This document shows, one piece after another, positions 1 through 6,745 of a stretch of DNA of 14,897 nucleotides. Numbering within the stretch: position 1 is the stretch's first letter; the number at the start of each line of letters is the position of its first letter. The notes beneath the pieces are model-generated. The model was given only the letters and a program-made list of their open reading frames with translations, searched no databases and had not been told where the DNA came from. Location of the stretch: assembly GCA_902495025.1 (NCBI GenBank), contig CABUWB010000017.1, positions 1 to 14,897 of the forward strand, given 5' to 3'. Origin of the DNA: an uncultured Eubacteriales bacterium (GTDB taxonomy: Bacteria; Bacillota; Clostridia; Lachnospirales; CAG-274). A program made the position numbers and the translations under genes.

Positions 1-508
1 AGGATATGTTGGAGTTTGCCGTTAAGTTTGACGGCCCTATAAGCCTGCGTTATCCGAGAGGTGCGGCATCGGATATATTAAAGAGTGTAAGGCAGCCTGT
101 TGAATACGGCAGGAGTGAAACCGTTTATAAGGGTGAAAAGATTGCCCTTTTAAGCGTGGGTGCAATGGCTGACAGTGTAATAGGTGTGTATGAAAGACTT
201 GTTGCCGACGGCTATAAGCCCGAGCTTATCAATGTAAGGTTTGTTGCGCCGATAGATGAAAATATGCTTGACAGGGTAAAGAATTTTGACTACATTTTTA
301 CCTTTGAGGATATATTCTCTCGGGCGGCTTTGGCAGCCTTGCAGGCAGCAGACTTATGGAAAAGGGCAGCAGAGCCGTAATGCACAGCTTTGCCTTCCCC
401 GATGCCTATATTGAGCAGGGCACAAGGGCGCAGCTTTTTGAGCGCTACGGTATGGACAGCGAGGGACTTTACAAAAAGATTAAGGATATACTGAACAATG
501 AGAGTTGA
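1..508 (+). CDS. dxs: 1-deoxy-D-xylulose-5-phosphate synthase, C-terminal part, apparently frameshifted
   Basis: Dxs condenses pyruvate and glyceraldehyde 3-phosphate, with thiamine diphosphate, in the first step of the MEP isoprenoid pathway. The gene enters from the left edge, so the ATG at 6 is internal. The visible part is the transketolase C-terminal region: GPISLRYPRG, then the IALLSVGAMADSV and ELINVRFVAPID segments. In the entry frame the protein stops early at 378-380 after FEDIFSRAALAAL. Dropping into the frame that reads ATT at 314 restores the usual Dxs end, ILSGGFGS, MHSFAFPDAYIEQGT and YGMDSEGLYKKI, ending with TGA at 506-508. One missing base near 309-314 (GAT-AAT-ATT read as GATATATT) explains this. 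The restored end overlaps tlyA by 11 bases, as expected for a coupled operon. This is either a real lesion or a sequencing or assembly error. The family call is firm; whether the gene is intact is not. Confidence 0.9.
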
Positions 509-1271
509 TATTGCTTTAAAGGAACGCTTTGAAATATCACGCCAAAAGGCAAAGGAGCTTATTGAGGCTGGCAAGGTAACAGTAAATGGCAAAACCGTTG
601 CAAAGCCCTCTCTTGACGTTGAGGATACCGACACGCTTGTTATTGAAAAAACGGATATTCTCAAATATGTCGGCAGGGGCGGTTTAAAGCTTGAAAAGGC
701 GCTTGACAGCTTTAATATTGACCCGTTGGGGCTTACCTGCCTTGATATAGGCGCATCAACAGGCGGCTTTACCGACTGCCTTCTGCAAAGGGGCGCAGCT
801 AAGGTCTATGCACTTGATGTTGGTACAAGCCAGCTTGCGGACAGCCTTAAAAGCGACAGCAGGGTTATATCAATGGAAAATACCGACATAAGGGACGCAA
901 ACCTTGAAAAGGTGGATTTTATCTGCATGGACGTGTCGTTTATATCGGTAACAAAGGTTTTGAATAAGGTAAGTGAGCTGCTTAAGGATGACGGCAGTGC
1001 CGTTATACTTATTAAGCCGCAGTTTGAGGCAGGCAGGGAAAGCCTTAATAAAAAGGGTATTGTAAAAAATTATAAAATACACAAAAAGGTAATTCGTGAG
1101 GTTATGGCATTTGCACAGGGCTGCGGTCTTAAAGTGCGTGGCTTAACCTTTTCGCCCGTAAAGGGCGGCGACGGCAATACAGAGTATCTGCTGTATGCCG
1201 CAAAGGGCGGTGCAGAGGGTATTATGCCCGATGTTGATTATGTTGTAGGTGCTGCGGAGGACAGTTTATGA
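498..1271 (+). CDS. tlyA: TlyA family rRNA (cytidine-2'-O)-methyltransferase
   Basis: This 257-residue protein matches the TlyA family, formerly called hemolysin A, whose characterised members 2'-O-methylate ribosomal RNA cytidines using SAM. Residues 1-60 form an S4 RNA-binding domain (MRVDIALKERFEISRQKAKE, then a GKVTVNGK turn). The YVGRGGLKLEKAL linker at 57-69 is typical. The FtsJ-like methyltransferase domain shows the SAM loop LDIGASTGGFTD at 82-93, DVSFIS at 145-150 and LIKPQFEAGR at 171-180. The end SPVKGGDGNTEYLLY is also characteristic. Length is close to the usual 265-275. The ATG lies inside the end of dxs with a weak AAGGA at 482-486, which suggests coupled translation. In B. subtilis the orthologue yqxC sits between dxs and ahrC-recN, so the context agrees. 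The exact rRNA target cannot be read from the sequence. Confidence 0.93.
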   Translation: MRVDIALKERFEISRQKAKELIEAGKVTVNGKTVAKPSLDVEDTDTLVIEKTDILKYVGRGGLKLEKALDSFNIDPLGLTCLDIGASTGGFTDCLLQRGAAKVYALDVGTSQLADSLKSDSRVISMENTDIRDANLEKVDFICMDVSFISVTKVLNKVSELLKDDGSAVILIKPQFEAGRESLNKKGIVKNYKIHKKVIREVMAFAQGCGLKVRGLTFSPVKGGDGNTEYLLYAAKGGAEGIMPDVDYVVGAAEDSL

Positions 1272-2113
1272 AAAAAATAGGTTTTGTTACAAATCTGGAT
1301 AAAGACCCGCACATGCGCTATACAAAGGAGCTTGTTGAATGGGTTAAGGAAAACGGCTGTACACCTCTTGTGGCAGACGCTGTCGGTGAAATTGACAAAA
1401 AGGACAAGGTCAACAGCGACTATATGTACCGCAATGCAGATTTTGTTGTGGTGCTTGGCGGCGACGGCACAATACTGAGGGTTGCAAGGCGTGCCGCAGT
1501 TTACAATGCACCTATTCTCGGCATTAATATAGGTACTCTCGGCTACCTTGCCGACTGTGAAAAAACAGATGCAAGGCAGGCAATAAAAAATGCAATTGAG
1601 GGCAATTATAAAACCGAGGAAAGAATGATGCTGGAGGCATTTATTGAGCGTGGCTGCAACGGACATGACGCAAATATTGCGCTTAATGAAATTTACGTTA
1701 CAAATGCCATGTTTTCAAGGGTTATAAAGCTTGGGCTTGAAATTAACGACGATTATATCAACAGCTACAGGGCGGACGGCATTATCGTGTCAACGCCAAC
1801 AGGCTCAACGGCTTATAACCTCTCTGCGGGCGGCCCTATTTTAAAGCCCGATACAAAGCTTATGGCAATTACGCACGTATGCCCTCATTCACTTACGTCA
1901 AGACCGTTTGTGGTTTCGGGCGATGATGTTATCAAAATCAGGATTGAAAGCTCCTACGGCAACGCTGTCCTCAATATGGACGGACAGGAGAGCATACCGC
2001 TTGTAAACGGTGATGTGGTTACAATCCGTAAATCAGATTACGTTACTAAAACCATAAGAACAACCGAAATGAGCTTTTACGATATTTTAAGAAATAAAAT
2101 GTTTGAAGGATAG
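1268..2113 (+). CDS. nadK: NAD kinase
   Basis: NadK phosphorylates NAD+ to NADP+ using ATP or polyphosphate in the cytoplasm and so sets the NADPH pool. The 281-residue product carries the family signatures: GGDGT at 64-68 in VVLGGDGTILRVARR, the NIGTLGYLADCE segment at 87-98, the NE pair at 140-141, the long motif STPTGSTAYNLSAGGPIL at 175-192, and PHSLTSRPFVV near 206-216. VLNMDGQE near 234-241 is the usual C-terminal element. The start overlaps the tlyA stop as ATGA, with GGAGG at 1256-1260 inside tlyA, so translation is probably coupled. The gene lies between tlyA and argR, an order common in Clostridia but not found in B. subtilis. Nothing looks damaged. Confidence 0.97.
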   Translation: MKKIGFVTNLDKDPHMRYTKELVEWVKENGCTPLVADAVGEIDKKDKVNSDYMYRNADFVVVLGGDGTILRVARRAAVYNAPILGINIGTLGYLADCEKTDARQAIKNAIEGNYKTEERMMLEAFIERGCNGHDANIALNEIYVTNAMFSRVIKLGLEINDDYINSYRADGIIVSTPTGSTAYNLSAGGPILKPDTKLMAITHVCPHSLTSRPFVVSGDDVIKIRIESSYGNAVLNMDGQESIPLVNGDVVTIRKSDYVTKTIRTTEMSFYDILRNKMFEG

Positions 2114-2298
2114 TGCAAGAAATGCTTGCATTTCTTGCAGATGGGGTACTTGCGTACCCACCAAGGAATAAACAACCCGCGCCTCACAGCAAGCTGCTCG
2201 ACACAGTTTGCATTTATTACATAAATGCAAATCCCTTCGGGATAGCTTAATTTTATAAAATTAAGCTACATTTGTCCTCGGCGAAGCGCGGTTTCGCC
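2114..2298. repeat. Cluster of six tightly packed inverted repeats (stem-loop array)
   Basis: Directly after the nadK stop codon come six inverted repeats. (1) Arms 2114-2124 and 2129-2139, an 11-base perfect match with loop CTTG. (2) Arms 2144-2149 and 2154-2159, GGGTAC/GTACCC. (3) Arms 2207-2217 and 2221-2231, 11 bases perfect with loop TAC. (4) Arms 2231-2235 and 2239-2243, ATCCC/GGGAT with loop TTC. (5) A perfect 26-base AT-rich palindrome at 2243-2268. (6) Arms 2280-2285 and 2293-2298, GGCGAA/TTCGCC. Units 3, 4 and 5 abut so closely that they share the bases at 2231 and 2243. No clear T-run follows any stem, so these are not simple terminators. The layout resembles a dispersed palindromic intergenic element or a structured RNA. 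I cannot tell which, nor the strand. Confidence 0.75.
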
Positions 2299-2508
2299 TG
2301 CGGATTAAAGTCTGCGACGCTTTGAGTTACCTTAATACCTAGGTTAGTTATGCAGTCAGCTTTCATTAAAATTGCAAAATTTATATGTCGATTTTAGTTT
2401 TTTGACAGTCTGAGGGTAGTACTTTTTTGTATTATTCTATTAAATAAAAATTAAAAAATAATTTTGTTGTAAATTTGTGAAAATAATTATATAATAAAAG
2501 ATAGCAGA
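2299..2508. other. AT-rich intergenic stretch upstream of argR
   Basis: This completes the 395-base gene-free gap between nadK and argR. I see no open frame with a ribosome binding site and family resemblance. It holds an 8-base palindrome ACCTAGGT at 2337-2344, a TTGACA at 2402-2407 without a well-spaced -10 partner, and then very AT-rich sequence leading into the argR promoter. AT-rich runs around 2436-2465 could contain ARG boxes for autoregulation by ArgR, but no convincing palindromic box can be picked out by eye. Confidence 0.5.
2467..2495 (+). promoter_or_regulatory. Putative sigma-A promoter of argR-recN
   Basis: A -35-like TTGTAA at 2467-2472 is followed, after 17 bases, by a perfect -10 TATAAT at 2490-2495. 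Transcription would start near 2502, giving a leader of about 55 bases before the argR ATG at 2557. The -35 box is imperfect. The position supports argR being transcribed independently of dxs-tlyA-nadK. Confidence 0.55.
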
Positions 2509-2527
2509 GTGTACGTATGTGTACTCT
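2506..2527 (+). promoter_or_regulatory. Hairpin at the 5' end of the predicted argR mRNA
   Basis: The 22 bases fold into a nine-pair stem including two G-U pairs, with outer arms AGAGT/ACTCT and loop GTAT. It begins about four bases after the predicted start site, so it could protect the 5' end of the mRNA, or act on DNA as an operator palindrome. No protein-binding consensus is recognised. Confidence 0.35.
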
Positions 2528-2556
2528 TGGCAAAAATATGTCGGAGTGAAGGTTTT

Positions 2557-3000
2557 ATGAAGATTAAAAGACAATCCAGGATAGTTGAGCTTATTAAGGA
2601 GCATGAGATTGAAACGCAGGACCAGCTTGCGGAAATGCTCAATGCAGAGGGCTTTAACGTAACACAGGCAACAATATCTCGTGATATGAGGGAGCTTAAG
2701 GTAACAAAGGTTACCTCGGCAGGCGGCAGTCAGAAGTACGCAGTGCTTGCCTCGGGTGATATTCAGGTGTCGGAAAGGCTCGGCAGGGTCTTTAGGGACG
2801 GTGTTATATCCATGGATTATGCGCAGAATATCATTGTCATAAAAACGCTTAACGGCATGGCTATGGCAGTTGCCGCTGCTCTTGACTCAATGGGGAACAA
2901 TGAGGTTATGGGCACTATCGCCGGGGACGATACCATATTTTGTGTTGTAAAGACGGAGCAAAAGGCAATCAAGCTTATTGAAAGATTACGCAATCATTAA
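2557..3000 (+). CDS. argR: Arginine repressor ArgR/AhrC
   Basis: ArgR is a hexameric transcription factor that uses arginine as co-repressor to control arginine synthesis and catabolism. The 147-residue product has an N-terminal winged helix (RQSRIVELIKEHEIETQDQL) with the DNA-reading helix TQATISRDMRELKV at 36-49. The C-terminal oligomerisation and arginine-binding domain includes GTIAGDDTIF at 119-128. I chose the ATG at 2557 over the GTG at 2509. It gives the normal family length of about 150 and starts right at the conserved KIKRQSRIVELI. It also has GGAG at 2543-2546 and AAGG at 2549-2552 upstream, whereas the extra 16 residues resemble no ArgR. recN follows after 40 bases, the same pairing as ahrC-recN in Bacillus. 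Confidence 0.95.
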   Translation: MKIKRQSRIVELIKEHEIETQDQLAEMLNAEGFNVTQATISRDMRELKVTKVTSAGGSQKYAVLASGDIQVSERLGRVFRDGVISMDYAQNIIVIKTLNGMAMAVAAALDSMGNNEVMGTIAGDDTIFCVVKTEQKAIKLIERLRNH

Positions 3001-3025
3001 TAAACAAGGCAAAGCCTTGGAGCAT

Positions 3026-3031
3026 GGGAGG
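3026..3031 (+). promoter_or_regulatory. Ribosome binding site that fixes the recN start
   Basis: GGGAGG lies nine bases before the ATG at 3041. The open frame extends upstream to an ATG at 2978, but that start overlaps argR and would add 21 residues unlike any RecN, so 3041 is preferred. A short inverted repeat (CAAGGC/GCCTTG, 3005-3010 and 3014-3019) sits between argR and this site. Confidence 0.75.
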
Positions 3032-3040
3032 TATATAACA

Positions 3041-4726
3041 ATGCTGGAAAAATTACATATTAAAAACTTTGCGCTTATTACTGAGCTGGAGGTTAAGTTC
3101 AAGGCAGGGCTTAACGTGCTGACAGGTGAAACAGGTGCGGGTAAATCCATAATTTTTGACGCAATAAATTTTGTGCTTGGTGAAAAGGCGGACAAGGAGC
3201 AGATTAAGTCAGGCACAGATGCAGCCGAGGTATGGGCTGTATTCTCTGTTGACAATGATTTTGTTAAGGAAAGGCTTGCAGATAAGGGCGTACAGCCTGA
3301 TGATGAGGGCTGTGTTCTGCTTGAAAGAAGCTTTGGCACAGACGGCAAGTCAAACTGCAAAATCAACGGCAAAACAGCGACTGTAGGTATGCTTAAGGAA
3401 ATAAGTGAATACCTTGTGGATATTCATGGTCAGTATGATCACCAGTCGCTGCTTAAAAATGACAGTCAGCTTGTACTGCTTGACAGACTTTGCGGCGATG
3501 ATGTAAAGGAAAACCTTAAAAAGATTAAGGACAGATTCAAGGGCTTTAAGGAAACACTTAAAATGCTTGAGGACCTTAACGGTGATGACGCTGACAGAGA
3601 GGCTAAGATTGACCTTTACAAATTCCAGATAAATGAAATTAAAATGGCTGATTTAAAGCCCGGTGAGGAAGAGGAGCTTAATGAAAAGCGTGAGGTTATG
3701 GCTAACGGCGTTAAGCTTAAAAAGTTCAGTGATGAGGCACTTGATGTGCTTTACCGCAGCGACAGTAACTCTGCCTCGGATAAAATTGCACAGGCTCTTG
3801 ATGCGGTAAGCTCCATTACAAGGGTAGACGCTGCACAGGCGCCTATTGAGGAATCACTTGAAAGCATCGCTGCACAGCTTGAGGGCGTTATTGAAAAGTT
3901 AAGGCATTATTCCGACTCAATAGATACAGACCCAAAAGATTTGGACGATATTGAAATAAGACTTCAGCTTATCTATGATATGAAGAAGAAATACGGCTCA
4001 ACAATTGAGGAGATTAACGCCTTTGTTGATAAGGCAGAGGAAAAGCTCACCTTTATTGAAAACAGTGCTGAAATGCTTATGGAGTATCAGATTCGTAAAG
4101 AGGCTGACGAGCGTATTATCAATAAGCTTGCCGATGAGGTAAGCGAGGCAAGACATCAGGAGGCACAGCATTTAGGCAAGCAGATTGAGGACGTGCTTTA
4201 CGACCTTGGTATGATTAATGCTGTATTTAATGTAAGTGTTACCCCTGCCACAGAGCTTAACGAGTATGGTAAGGACAAGGTTGAGTTCCTTATTTCCGCT
4301 AACCTCGGCGAGGAGCCAAAGCCTCTTAACAAAATTGCATCAGGCGGTGAAATGAGCCGAGTTATGCTTGCTCTTAAAGTAATTCTTGCAGATGTAGACC
4401 AGATTGGCACCTTCATCTTTGATGAAATTGATACAGGTATCAGCGGACGTACCGCACAGAGAGTTGCGGAAAAAATGGCAAAGGTTGCAAAGTTGCACCA
4501 GATACTTTGTATTACACATCTGCCACAGATTGCAGCTATGGCTGACACACATTACCTTATTGACAAAATTTCAACTGACGACGGTACTACAACTACCGTT
4601 ACCCAGCTTGATGATAATGAGGTTGAAGAGGAGCTTGCAAGACTTATCGGCGGTGCTAAAATAACAGATGCAACACGTAATGCCGCTAAGGATATGAAGG
4701 CTATGGCAAACAGATTTAAAGGTTAA
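3041..4726 (+). CDS. recN: DNA repair protein RecN (SMC-like ATPase)
   Basis: RecN is an SMC-related ATPase recruited early to DNA double-strand breaks, where it helps hold and process ends for recombination. The 561-residue product starts MLEKLHIKNFALI, the usual RecN opening. Walker A is GETGAGKS at 29-36, and the DIHGQYDHQSLL segment typical of the family follows. A long charged helical middle, roughly 150-370, should form the coiled coil. The C-terminal ATPase half has the signature ASGGEMSRVMLALK around S434, Walker B TFIFDEIDTGISG with D461-E462, and CITHLPQIAAMAD with H493. Length matches the family (550-570). It is probably co-transcribed with argR, and the next gene starts only 15 bases later. 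Confidence 0.97.
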   Translation: MLEKLHIKNFALITELEVKFKAGLNVLTGETGAGKSIIFDAINFVLGEKADKEQIKSGTDAAEVWAVFSVDNDFVKERLADKGVQPDDEGCVLLERSFGTDGKSNCKINGKTATVGMLKEISEYLVDIHGQYDHQSLLKNDSQLVLLDRLCGDDVKENLKKIKDRFKGFKETLKMLEDLNGDDADREAKIDLYKFQINEIKMADLKPGEEEELNEKREVMANGVKLKKFSDEALDVLYRSDSNSASDKIAQALDAVSSITRVDAAQAPIEESLESIAAQLEGVIEKLRHYSDSIDTDPKDLDDIEIRLQLIYDMKKKYGSTIEEINAFVDKAEEKLTFIENSAEMLMEYQIRKEADERIINKLADEVSEARHQEAQHLGKQIEDVLYDLGMINAVFNVSVTPATELNEYGKDKVEFLISANLGEEPKPLNKIASGGEMSRVMLALKVILADVDQIGTFIFDEIDTGISGRTAQRVAEKMAKVAKLHQILCITHLPQIAAMADTHYLIDKISTDDGTTTTVTQLDDNEVEEELARLIGGAKITDATRNAAKDMKAMANRFKG

Positions 4727-4741
4727 TATTAAGGAGTATTT

Positions 4742-5812
4742 ATGAAAAAGGGACTTAGAGCGGCAGCCTGTGTGCTTATTGCACTTTCAATGCTTGCAGG
4801 CTGTTCGGGCAAAAAAACTGAAACAATCACATCGGGTATGGCTAATGCCGACCTGTATGATAATATGAAAAAGGGTGAAACCGTAGATGCCAAAACGGTA
4901 ACCGAGGCATTCAATACTGCACTTGAAAGTGCGGAGGCTGCCGATTCTGCCACTATTGACACAAATACGGCTATCGAGCTTACCGAGAACGGCAAGACCA
5001 CATCTACCCAAAATACCACGCAGATTAGGTACAAGCCTGCGGATACCTCTGCTGACAGTGAGAATACAGCAGATGCGGGAGAGGAAACCACAACAGCGGA
5101 AAATGAGGTCGGTACACTCAGTGAAACTGCCCAAACTACGCCCGAAAGAATTGCTTATGTAAGCATAACAAACGAGTATGACGGTCAGTCTGATACATTA
5201 GATGGTTATTATGAGAATAACTGCCTTTACTATGAGCTTGAGGGCAAAAAGGTAAAGGAAGATATGGACTATGACAGCTTTATGTATATCGTAGGCAGCT
5301 ACGCACTTAAGTTTGATGAAGATGTTGTTGAAAGTGCTTATAAGGTAAGCTCCAAAAATGAAACCGAGTACACTGTAAAGTTTAATCAGGAGGCTATGGC
5401 TGAAATGATGATGAACAATATAGCAGGTACGGATTCGGCTATGGCTGAGGATGAAAGTATGTCCATTGACAGCGCATTTATGTACTTTGCAGTTGATAAG
5501 GACGGCTGCCTTAAGGGCTTTGATTTAGAGCTGGAGGCTAAGTTTGTTTCAACTGCTGAGGCTGAAAGTGAGCAGGACAGTGAGGCAGCAACAACAGAGG
5601 AAAGCACTGAGGCGGAAGCAGACAGTGCAAAGGAGAGTCCTTTCAAGTATTCTATTGTTGCAAACTTCAGCAATTTAGGCTCAACTCAGGTTGACTCACT
5701 TGAAAACCTTTCAGAGTACAGAGATGTAAATGAGGTACTGGAGGAAATGCAGCAGGAGGAAGATATGGCTGCAGAGCAGGAAGCAGCAGAGGAAACAACC
5801 GCTGCGCAGTAA
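4742..5812 (+). CDS. Putative lipoprotein of unknown function, Glu/Ala-rich
   Basis: The 356-residue product begins with a lipoprotein signal: basic MKKGLR, a hydrophobic stretch, and lipobox LAGC with the lipidated cysteine at 21. It should be anchored on the outer face of the membrane. The mature part is acidic and low in complexity. There are Thr/Glu/Ala-rich stretches near 80-125 and 270-300 and a Glu/Gln/Ala tail after about 330. Between them is a more ordered region (ERIAYVSITNEYDGQSDTLDGYYENN through KYSIVANFSNLGSTQVDSL) that could be an antiparallel sheet of the kind seen in LppX/LolA-like lipoproteins; that is a guess from pattern only. AAGGAG at 4731-4736 supports the start. It follows recN by 15 bases and precedes a terminator, so it is the last gene of the argR-recN unit. 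I do not recognise the family. Confidence 0.85.
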   Translation: MKKGLRAAACVLIALSMLAGCSGKKTETITSGMANADLYDNMKKGETVDAKTVTEAFNTALESAEAADSATIDTNTAIELTENGKTTSTQNTTQIRYKPADTSADSENTADAGEETTTAENEVGTLSETAQTTPERIAYVSITNEYDGQSDTLDGYYENNCLYYELEGKKVKEDMDYDSFMYIVGSYALKFDEDVVESAYKVSSKNETEYTVKFNQEAMAEMMMNNIAGTDSAMAEDESMSIDSAFMYFAVDKDGCLKGFDLELEAKFVSTAEAESEQDSEAATTEESTEAEADSAKESPFKYSIVANFSNLGSTQVDSLENLSEYRDVNEVLEEMQQEEDMAAEQEAAEETTAAQ

Positions 5813-5834
5813 AAGTATCGGCAATTAATTTTAT

Positions 5835-5868
5835 AGAAACGCAGAATTTTACTTTCTGCGTTTCTTTT
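5835..5868 (+). terminator. Intrinsic terminator after the lipoprotein gene
   Basis: Perfect 12-base arms (5835-5846 and 5854-5865) with a seven-base loop, followed by a T-run at 5865-5868, begin 22 bases after the stop codon at 5812. This closes the argR-recN-lipoprotein unit. Loop and T-run composition are typical of a Rho-independent terminator. Confidence 0.85.
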
Positions 5869-5903
5869 GCATTAATTATAATATTTACAGAGGAGGTAAG
5901 CCT

Positions 5904-6731
5904 ATGTGGACAAATCAGTATAAAAAATTGAATAACGGCGTGGAAATACCCGTATTTGGTCTTGGCGTATTTCGTGCAGAGCCGGGAGCGGAAACGGAAA
6001 ATGCCGTAAGATATGCGCTGGAGGCAGGCTACAGGCATATTGATACCGCTGCCGCCTATGACAACGAGGAGAGCGTTGGCAAAGGGATAAAGGCAAGCGG
6101 TGTAAAAAGAGAGGATATATTTATCACAACCAAGCTGTGGAACGGTGATATAAGGGCAGGGCTTGAAAGGCAGGCTGTTGAGGACAGTCTTAGATATTTA
6201 CAGACCGATTATATAGATTTATACCTTATACACTGGCCTGTTGAGGGCTATATGAAAAGCTGGCACATTATGGAGCAGCTTTATAAGGAGGGCAAAATAA
6301 GGGCAATTGGCGTAAGCAATTTCCATAAGCATCATCTGGAAACGCTGTTTAATGAGTCAGATATTGTGCCTGCCGTAAACCAGATAGAAATTCACCCATT
6401 GCTCTCACAGAATGAGCTTATTGAATACTGTACCTCAAAGGGTATAGCCGTTGAGGCATGGAGCCCTATGGGCGGTGCAAAGGGCAATCTGTTTGACAAT
6501 GCGGTAATTAACAAAATTGCGGCAGATAAGGGCAAAACCGCAGCGCAGATTATGTTAAGGTGGCATTTGCAGAGGGATACAATAGTAATACCAAAATCCG
6601 TTAAGCGTGACAGGATTATATCAAACGGAGATATTTTTGATTTTGAGCTGACGGCAGAGGAAATGGCAGCGATTAATTCACTTAATATTAATCACCGTTT
6701 CGGCTCTGACCCCGATAATTTTAATTTTTAA
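5904..6731 (+). CDS. Aldo/keto reductase
   Basis: This 275-residue protein belongs to the aldo/keto reductase superfamily: cytoplasmic NAD(P)H-dependent TIM barrels that reduce carbonyls on sugars and other metabolites. The catalytic tetrad is visible as D47 and Y52 in HIDTAAAYDNE, K77 in ITTKLW, and H110 in LIHWP. RAIGVSNF (133-140), VNQIEIHP (158-165) and the coenzyme-binding IPKSVKRDRI (229-238) complete the signature. It resembles the Bacillus YtbE/YvgN and 2,5-diketogluconate reductase type. AGGAGG at 5891-5896 supports the start. A possible TATAAT at 5877-5882 lies just upstream with its -35 inside the terminator stem, a weak promoter candidate. iolB follows after 14 bases, so the two are likely co-transcribed and may share a sugar-acid pathway. 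The substrate cannot be inferred from sequence. Confidence 0.92.
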   Translation: MWTNQYKKLNNGVEIPVFGLGVFRAEPGAETENAVRYALEAGYRHIDTAAAYDNEESVGKGIKASGVKREDIFITTKLWNGDIRAGLERQAVEDSLRYLQTDYIDLYLIHWPVEGYMKSWHIMEQLYKEGKIRAIGVSNFHKHHLETLFNESDIVPAVNQIEIHPLLSQNELIEYCTSKGIAVEAWSPMGGAKGNLFDNAVINKIAADKGKTAAQIMLRWHLQRDTIVIPKSVKRDRIISNGDIFDFELTAEEMAAINSLNINHRFGSDPDNFNF

Positions 6732-6745
6732 TTCAGGAGGACAAG

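Noticed and set aside
2402..2435. TTGACA at 2402-2407 as a promoter -35 box
   Set aside because: The nearest -10-like TATTAT at 2430-2435 is 22 bases away, too far for a normal sigma-A promoter.
2509..2556. Longer argR start at GTG 2509
   Set aside because: It would add 16 residues unlike ArgR and overlaps the predicted start-site hairpin. The ATG at 2557 gives family-typical length and a better ribosome binding site.
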